Origin: an uncultured Duncaniella sp.
Lineage (GTDB): Bacteria; Bacteroidota; Bacteroidia; Bacteroidales; Muribaculaceae
DNA: 64,000 nt
Direction: 5' to 3'
Assembly (NCBI GenBank): GCA_910586305.1
Contig: CAJUGS010000006.1
Coordinates: 1 to 64,000, forward strand
Part shown: positions 58,829 to 64,000 of the stretch, one piece after another
Layout: the number at the start of each line of letters is the position of its first letter
Position numbering within the stretch: position 1 is the first letter of the stretch
The notes under the pieces: model-generated
Databases searched by the model: none
What the model saw: the letters and a program-made list of their open reading frames with translations, nothing else
What the model was told of the DNA's origin: nothing
Made by a program: the position numbers and the translations under genes

Positions 58829-60180
58829 AGTGGTCGGTGTAGGGTGATGTAGACGGGGCGGTATGTGAGTCGTGCTTTGCCGTCGGTGGTGAGGGGATAT
58901 CCGTCAAGAAGGCGTCGGGTGGCTGCCGGAGAGGTGGCTGCTCCGAGTGAGTTTACTCCTGTGAGTCGGACGTGGCGCAGTGCGTCGGCCGGTGAGGGGA
59001 AACAGAGCGACAGCTCTTCCTCGGTCACCCGGGCTGAGGGAATCATGCGGCGGATGGCCTCGGTGGACGGGAATCTCGGCGTGGAGCCAATGACCGAGTG
59101 TATCTCGGCCATTGTGAGAGGGCTGAAGGTGGATATGAGTGCTTTGCCTCCTGGTGCCAGGATGCGTTCGGTTTCGCGCAGAAAGGCGGGGAGTGAGTTG
59201 AACCACTGCACGGTGGAAGCCGAGAAAAGGAGGTCGACGCTTCCTGACGGTAGGTGGCGCAGGGCGGTCTCGGCATCGCACGCGCGGGCTGTGATGCGGC
59301 CTGCGGCGGCGAGCGACTCCACGGCTGGGGTGAGGGCGAGGTCCCAGGCTTCGACTTCGCCGAGGTCGGCGAGGCGGGAGGTGGCATAGCCTGTGCCTGG
59401 ACCGATCTCGAGGATGCGGTGGCACGGGGTGACACAGGATAGCATCCGGTCGGCTATGTCGCGCTGTGCTGTGGCATTGGCTTCGTAGGTGGTGGCTGCC
59501 CCGCGGAAGCGGCTCTCCACAAGCTGCTTGTCGGTGAGAGTGGAGTCAAGCAGATATTTGAAATCGGGCAGGTGGGGTGCTCCGTCGAGTTCCACCTGCT
59601 CATAGGCTTCCTCGTCCCACGCGCGTCTCTGGTTGTCGGGGGGTATGATGAGGTCAGCCGTGGATATGTAGACCTTGTCCCATGTGATGGGAGTGGCTGA
59701 GCGCGAGGCTATGGCCTTGAGTTCGTCGCGCAACTCGCAGGTGTCTCTCGCGGGAAGTCTTTTGGCAAATTCGCTGTAGGATCTGCTGCCGCCACACATA
59801 CGGCGGTAGAAGCGGACGAGATTCCGGTCATCGAGGGTTTCGAGTGTGCCGTTGAATATCTCTGTGGGTATTCCGAGAGTGTCGTGGACGGGGTGTGCCG
59901 TGCCGTTGACAGCTATGCGCGCTGTGACGGGGAGTGAGGAGTGGGCTGCGATGAACGCGGAGGCGGCCGGGACACCGAACGACCATGCGAACACTGCAAT
60001 CTCTACATAGCGGTCGAGTTCGCCTATCCATGTCGCCGAGAGGTCCCTGTAGTCCCACACGACGGCCAGGTCGTAGCCGTCGCGCCTGATGTTCTCGAAC
60101 GGGTGCGGGTCCATGCCCCATCCGGCAAAGAGCAGGATGAGACGCTCGGATGGATGGCGGTGTATGATCTTAAATTTCAT
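58825..60180 (-). CDS. Fused BioG esterase / BioC malonyl-ACP methyltransferase
   Basis: 451 residues joining two partners of pimeloyl-ACP synthesis. Residues 1-205 are BioG (DUF452), the esterase that removes the methyl cap from pimeloyl-ACP methyl ester; the nucleophile is the Ser in FAWSFGVPAAS and an N-terminal LLFAGWGMDPHPF block is typical. Residues 215-451 are BioC, the SAM methyltransferase that caps malonyl-ACP: RFRGAATTYEANATAQRDIA, SAM motif ILEIGPGTGYATSRLADL, LLFSASTVQWFNSLPAF. The order is esterase first. Start at 60180, overlapping bioF by 11 bases. Confidence 0.92.
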   Translation of the reverse strand: MKFKIIHRHPSERLILLFAGWGMDPHPFENIRRDGYDLAVVWDYRDLSATWIGELDRYVEIAVFAWSFGVPAASAFIAAHSSLPVTARIAVNGTAHPVHDTLGIPTEIFNGTLETLDDRNLVRFYRRMCGGSRSYSEFAKRLPARDTCELRDELKAIASRSATPITWDKVYISTADLIIPPDNQRRAWDEEAYEQVELDGAPHLPDFKYLLDSTLTDKQLVESRFRGAATTYEANATAQRDIADRMLSCVTPCHRILEIGPGTGYATSRLADLGEVEAWDLALTPAVESLAAAGRITARACDAETALRHLPSGSVDLLFSASTVQWFNSLPAFLRETERILAPGGKALISTFSPLTMAEIHSVIGSTPRFPSTEAIRRMIPSARVTEEELSLCFPSPADALRHVRLTGVNSLGAATSPAATRRLLDGYPLTTDGKARLTYRPVYITLHRPL

Positions 60181-61306
60181 TTCTGCTGAAAAAATCGTCG
60201 AGTGGGTCGAGGGCTTCGAGCGGTAGTGAGGCCGAGAGGCTGAAACGCAGTCTCTCGGTGCCAGGCGGCACAGTGGGGGTGCGTATCGGGAGCACTTTGA
60301 ATCCGGCTTCAAGGAGTGACTGTGACAACTCCACGGCCTTGCGGGGATCGCCTACCACGAGAGGCTGTATGTGGCTCGGCTCGGTCGGGGAGGCCGAGAG
60401 CGGGGCGAGGATGCTGTGGAGCCTTGACCCGAGGCTGCGGAGATGGTCGCGCCGTGAGTCCAGACCGACGAAGTGTCGTATGACCCATTCCGTCCAGGCT
60501 GCCGAGATGGGCGGTAGGGCGGTGGAGAAGATGAAGCTGCGCGATGTGTTGACAAGATATTCCCTGATATCAGGCGACACGGCGGCAAATGCTCCCATAG
60601 ATGCACAGGCTTTGCCGAATGTACACACCACGACGTCGATATCGGTATAGGAGGCGGCACTGCGGCAGAGGCCGAGTCCGCGGGCACCCTCTACTCCGAA
60701 TGCGTGAGCCTCGTCGACATAGAGCATCACGCCCGGATGGCGTCGCTTGATGGCGGTGAGGGCTTCTATGTCGGCGTGGTCGCCGTCCATCGAGTAGACG
60801 CTCTCCACGATGACAAGCAGGCGTTCGTGGGAGCGCGATTCCTTTTCGATTATTCGCTCGAGATGGCCGAGGTCGTTGTGGCGGAAGCGTGTGAAGGGGG
60901 CTTTGGAGAGCACCATGCCGTCGATGATGCTTGCATGGACCAGTCTGTCGGCCACAATCATTGTGCCTTTCACTCCGGCGAGTGCCGAGACGAGCCCGGT
61001 GTTGGCGTGGTATCCGCTGTTGAACAGTAGCGCCGGACGGCAGTAGAGCTCTTGGAGCAAGGCCTCCAGAGAGGCGTATTCGTCTTGTCTTCCCGCGAGG
61101 AGCCGCGAGGCCGATGATGTGAGAGGGATGGCGCGCCGGGCCGGACTGTCCATGAACTCGGCCTGGAGTGAGGGGTCGGTGCCGAGGCCGAGATAGTCGT
61201 TGGACGAGAGGTCAATCACGTTGTGACTGCCGATGGCTGGACAGGGAATTGTGCGGAGGTTGCCCGACTCGGAAAGCCGGGCGGTTATATCGGAATATAC
61301 GCTCAT
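60170..61306 (-). CDS. bioF: 8-amino-7-oxononanoate synthase BioF
   Basis: BioF joins pimeloyl-ACP and L-alanine to 8-amino-7-oxononanoate with PLP. 378 residues: IDLSSNDYLGLGTDPSL, SSASRLLAGRQDEYASLEAL, DEAHAFGVEGARGLGL, the PLP lysine in CTFGKACASMGAF, and FSTALPPISAAW. The ATG at 61306 overlaps the bioA stop (ATGA); an in-frame ATG at 61315 is also possible. It is followed by the bioGC gene. Confidence 0.95.
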   Translation of the reverse strand: MSVYSDITARLSESGNLRTIPCPAIGSHNVIDLSSNDYLGLGTDPSLQAEFMDSPARRAIPLTSSASRLLAGRQDEYASLEALLQELYCRPALLFNSGYHANTGLVSALAGVKGTMIVADRLVHASIIDGMVLSKAPFTRFRHNDLGHLERIIEKESRSHERLLVIVESVYSMDGDHADIEALTAIKRRHPGVMLYVDEAHAFGVEGARGLGLCRSAASYTDIDVVVCTFGKACASMGAFAAVSPDIREYLVNTSRSFIFSTALPPISAAWTEWVIRHFVGLDSRRDHLRSLGSRLHSILAPLSASPTEPSHIQPLVVGDPRKAVELSQSLLEAGFKVLPIRTPTVPPGTERLRFSLSASLPLEALDPLDDFFSRNEI

Positions 61307-62589
61307 CGTATGCATTCGATCATCTGTTCCGCCAGATACAGGAGATCACTGTCGGAAATTATGTAGGGTGGCATTATATATACGTTTCGGCCGAACGGGC
61401 GGACCCATATGCCACGGTTGACGCATTTCTTTTGGAATTCTCCCACATCGACAGGCTCCTTCATCTCGATCACGCCTATTGCTCCGAGCACTCTCACTTC
61501 TTTTACTCCGGGAAGTTGGGCGGCCGGTGATAGGTGACGTTTCAGAAGCTTTTCGATGTGGCTTATCCTTGCGGCCATGTCCTGCTCGTCGAGCATACGG
61601 AGTGACTCTATGGCTATGGAGCAGGCGAGTGGGTTGGCCATGAATGTTGGGCCGTGCATCATCACTCCTGCCTCTCCTCGCGATATGGTGTCGGCCACTT
61701 CGCGCGAGGTTAGCACGGCGCTCATTGTGAGATATCCTGCCGTGAGTCCCTTGCCCACCATCATGATGTCGGGGTCCACTCCGGCGTGTTCGCAGGCAAA
61801 CATCCGTCCTGTGCGCCAGAATCCGGTGGCTATTTCATCGAATATAAGGTATAGGCCGTTCTCGTCGCACAGACGGCGTGCGGCGCGGAGATATTCAGGG
61901 TGATAGAACCGCATTCCACCGGCACCCTGTACTATCGGTTCGAGTATGAGTGCGGCGAGTTCGTCGCGGTGTTCGCGTATGATTTCGGCCAGTGGAGCGA
62001 TGTCGGAATCATTCCACTCCTCGTTGGGCCCTATTGCCGGAGCCGGTGCGAAGAATCGGATGGGCAGGGCGGTGCCGAAGGCTCCGTGCATACCTGTGAC
62101 GGGGTCGCAGACGCTCATGGCATTCCATGTGTCGCCGTGGTAGCCGTTGCGGACGGTGACGAAGTTGGTCTTGCGGTGGTCTCCCGACCTGCTCACGGCG
62201 GCCTGTACGGCCATCTTCATGGCCACTTCTGTGGCCACGGATCCGGAGTCGGCGTAGAATATGTTGTGCATCGAGGCCGGAGCGTGGGCCAGCAGTAGTT
62301 TACCGAGTTCTACGGCGGGACGGTGTGTGAGGCCTCCGAACATCACGTGGCTCATGCTTTCGAGCTGTTTTGAGGCTGCTGTGTTGAGGCGCGGGTTGTT
62401 GTAACCGTGTATTACGCACCACCAAGAGGCCATTCCGTCGATGAGCTCGCGTCCGTCGGCCAGCTTTATTCTCACGCCCGACGCGCTCTCCACCATATAT
62501 GTGGGGAGGGGGTTTATAGTAGATGTATAGGGGTGCCAGAGATGCTCCCTGTCGAAGGAGTCGTGAAGCACCGAAGAGTCTGTTTCCAT
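61303..62589 (-). CDS. bioA: Adenosylmethionine-8-amino-7-oxononanoate aminotransferase BioA
   Basis: BioA uses S-adenosylmethionine as amino donor to make diaminopelargonate from the BioF product. 428 residues: HLWHPYTST near the start, MASWWCVIHGYNNPRLN, VRNGYHGDTWNAMSVCDP, FDEIATGFWRTG, and the PLP lysine in MMVGKGLTAGYLTMSAVL. First bio gene here and overlapped by bioF; the barrel gene ends 32 bases upstream on the same strand. bioB is not in the window. Confidence 0.96.
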   Translation of the reverse strand: METDSSVLHDSFDREHLWHPYTSTINPLPTYMVESASGVRIKLADGRELIDGMASWWCVIHGYNNPRLNTAASKQLESMSHVMFGGLTHRPAVELGKLLLAHAPASMHNIFYADSGSVATEVAMKMAVQAAVSRSGDHRKTNFVTVRNGYHGDTWNAMSVCDPVTGMHGAFGTALPIRFFAPAPAIGPNEEWNDSDIAPLAEIIREHRDELAALILEPIVQGAGGMRFYHPEYLRAARRLCDENGLYLIFDEIATGFWRTGRMFACEHAGVDPDIMMVGKGLTAGYLTMSAVLTSREVADTISRGEAGVMMHGPTFMANPLACSIAIESLRMLDEQDMAARISHIEKLLKRHLSPAAQLPGVKEVRVLGAIGVIEMKEPVDVGEFQKKCVNRGIWVRPFGRNVYIMPPYIISDSDLLYLAEQMIECIR

Positions 62590-62621
62590 ATTCTGTGGTA
62601 GCTCAAAAATCCATTCAACCG

Positions 62622-64000
62622 CTAAAACTTGACTCCGACACCGACGAGTCCGTGAAGTCCCTGTGAGGGTGCGGCTCCGAGGTGGTACCAGCGACGGTTC
62701 ATGAGGTTCTCGCCACGGGCAAAGAAGGTGACGGCTGAGTTGAATTCATATGAGGCGCCGATAGAGAGGTCGGAGACTGCCTTGAGCGAGCGTCGGATTG
62801 GAACATAGACGTAGGATCCGAGTATTTCGGTGGCCTGGTCTTCGAAGGCATACTCGCATCGGCCCGTGCGAAATTCATAGGTGGCTTCGAGGAGCAGGGG
62901 GCGGACAGGACGCAGAGCCAGCGAGGCATTGACCACGTGGCGGGCGCGGTCGCGCCACTCATAATAGGCACGGTTGAATTTCGAGGGGGCTGTTTCCCAA
63001 GATGCTTTCAGTGAGAAGTTCCGGCCGTTGTCGTATCCGGCTGCCACTCCGAAGTGCCATCCTTTCAGGTCGACGCCGAACATTCCGGCTCCGCCGGGAT
63101 AGTAGTCGCCTGTGGCTGCCATGAGCCAGCGGTCGGCCTTGGCGTAGCCTCCGGAGATTTCAAGGAATGTGCCGAGGAAGCGTCCGAGTGTAATCTTTCC
63201 GTCGAAAGCGTAGGGTATGCGGCTCATCTCGGTGTAGGCAGCTACGGTGGAGAGGTAGGGGGTGATGTCGTAGAGCGATGATAGCGGGTTGAGCCTGGAG
63301 CCTCCGTGGGCTTTAAGCTCGAGTCCGAATACCTGTGCGGGAGTCCAGGCGAATGTGACGTCGGGAGAGAAGCGGAAGGCGTTGCCCGACTTGAAGGCTA
63401 TGTCGACATCTGCTCCGATTCGCAGGCTCACTTTGTCGGTGCGTGAGTGCCAGTAGGGAGTGAGGGTGATGAGTCCGGTGGTTTTGCCGCTGAACCATTC
63501 AAAGTTGTCTATACGGTAGGGGTATACGAGATTGTAGAAGTCGGACGAGCGCAGGAACGAGGCATCCACGTCGAGGCCGGCGCGTGAATTGTCGGACGAT
63601 GCTATGGAGCCGTCGAGTGTGAGTTTGAAGAGGTTTTCGGAGGTATGGGGGTAATTGTAGACGGGAGATTCGGATGATGGGAGATCGGGGAGCCGCTTGG
63701 TGTTGCTTTCCCATTCAGGAAGGTCGCGCTGGCGTCCGAAGGCAAAACGGCGGAATGTCAGACCGGCGGCGTAGGCCAGACCTCCTGCCTCGGAATGGAA
63801 TACGGCCGATGCGTTGAACCTATTGGCCGGTGCGGTGTATGTATCCATGTCGCAGGGGACTGTGTGGGTGGAGTAGGTATAGTCCAAGCCTGCATCGATG
63901 AACGATGCTGTTCCGACAGCCCGGTGCAGGTCTATTCCGGCAGTGGCAGTGTGGTTTTTCCACTTCTTGTTATCGGTTCCGGAGTATTCATCGCGCTTGT
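62622..64000 (-). CDS. Outer-membrane beta-barrel protein, TonB-receptor-like, partial
   Basis: The frame continues open past the window edge, so only the C-terminal 459 codons or so are seen. Alternating amphipathic strands dominate (GLITLTPYWHSRTDKVSLRI, LEISGGYAKADRWLMAATGD, FSLKASWETAPSKFNRAYYE), and the end is ENLMNRRWYHLGAAPSQGLH through GVGVKF, closing on Phe like TonB-dependent receptors. The plug and TonB box, if present, lie outside. It is 32 bases before bioA on the same strand, so co-expression with biotin synthesis is likely; it may bring in biotin or a precursor, which is inference. Confidence 0.8.
   Translation of the reverse strand, partial: KRDEYSGTDNKKWKNHTATAGIDLHRAVGTASFIDAGLDYTYSTHTVPCDMDTYTAPANRFNASAVFHSEAGGLAYAAGLTFRRFAFGRQRDLPEWESNTKRLPDLPSSESPVYNYPHTSENLFKLTLDGSIASSDNSRAGLDVDASFLRSSDFYNLVYPYRIDNFEWFSGKTTGLITLTPYWHSRTDKVSLRIGADVDIAFKSGNAFRFSPDVTFAWTPAQVFGLELKAHGGSRLNPLSSLYDITPYLSTVAAYTEMSRIPYAFDGKITLGRFLGTFLEISGGYAKADRWLMAATGDYYPGGAGMFGVDLKGWHFGVAAGYDNGRNFSLKASWETAPSKFNRAYYEWRDRARHVVNASLALRPVRPLLLEATYEFRTGRCEYAFEDQATEILGSYVYVPIRRSLKAVSDLSIGASYEFNSAVTFFARGENLMNRRWYHLGAAPSQGLHGLVGVGVKF

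Noticed and set aside
1..64000. CRISPR arrays, insertion sequences, rRNA, tRNA
   Set aside because: No regularly spaced repeats, transposase, or rRNA or tRNA-like sequence was recognised on reading both strands.

Overview
The window reads as chromosomal DNA of a Bacteroidales bacterium, most likely a gut Muribaculaceae (formerly S24-7) relative. The case rests on three things. Many intergenic regions carry the Bacteroidetes-type promoter (TTTG, about 20 bases, then TAnnTTTG). Many genes belong to families largely confined to this phylum (DUF3127, DUF4494, DUF4292, DUF3256, DUF4294, DUF4230). Several arrangements are typical of the phylum (LpxC-FabZ fusion, BioG-BioC fusion, dapB-lepB-wbqC, dut-TPR-DUF4292-EnvC). 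Base composition is fairly GC-rich by eye except around 53.8-56.6 kb. The genus cannot be fixed from sequence alone. I saw no rRNA, tRNA, CRISPR array, insertion sequence or prophage.

Layout. 0-5 kb: lipid A genes lpxD, lpxC/fabZ and lpxA, followed by an exported endonuclease I-fold protein that has lost its catalytic residues and a small lipoprotein overlapping it. 5-12 kb: smpB, a membrane protein, two DUF4230 proteins, DUF3127, a secreted protein with a sorting-type C-terminus, DUF4294, a metallo-hydrolase and metF. 12-16.4 kb: serC-serA, an uncertain basic-tailed ORF, and rarA. 16.5-19.7 kb: small membrane protein, PstS-like lipoprotein and TPR protein. 19.8-24.7 kb: acyl-CoA ligase, thioesterase, dprA, nucleoside phosphorylase and an outer-membrane barrel.

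24.7-30.7 kb: a leftward unit of DUF4494, yggS, three nonulosonic-acid genes (legG-, legF- and ptmE-like), obgE and yraN. 30.7-35.3 kb: leftward dapB, lepB, wbqC, a family 2 glycosyltransferase and wecG. 35.6-46.5 kb: rightward ndk, an M23 peptidase, a two-component system, dut-TPR-DUF4292-EnvC, a DbpA-type RNA helicase and DUF3256. 46.7-49.9 kb: inositol-phosphate synthase and nadB. 50-53.7 kb: leftward antiporter and alanine symporter. 53.8-56.5 kb: a solitary, AT-richer GH127 gene beside a gene remnant. 56.6-64 kb: leftward formate/nitrite channel, RNase D-like exonuclease, biotin genes bioD-bioGC-bioF-bioA, and an outer-membrane barrel that runs off the window.

Most of the window is envelope and core metabolism. 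The less ordinary signals are the inactive endonuclease/lipoprotein pair, two related promoter-plus-terminator units that look like paralogous small RNAs (24.8 and 37.1 kb), a partial CMP-legionaminate-type gene set inside a housekeeping operon, three nearly leaderless promoters, and the AT-rich GH127 locus with a decayed neighbour.
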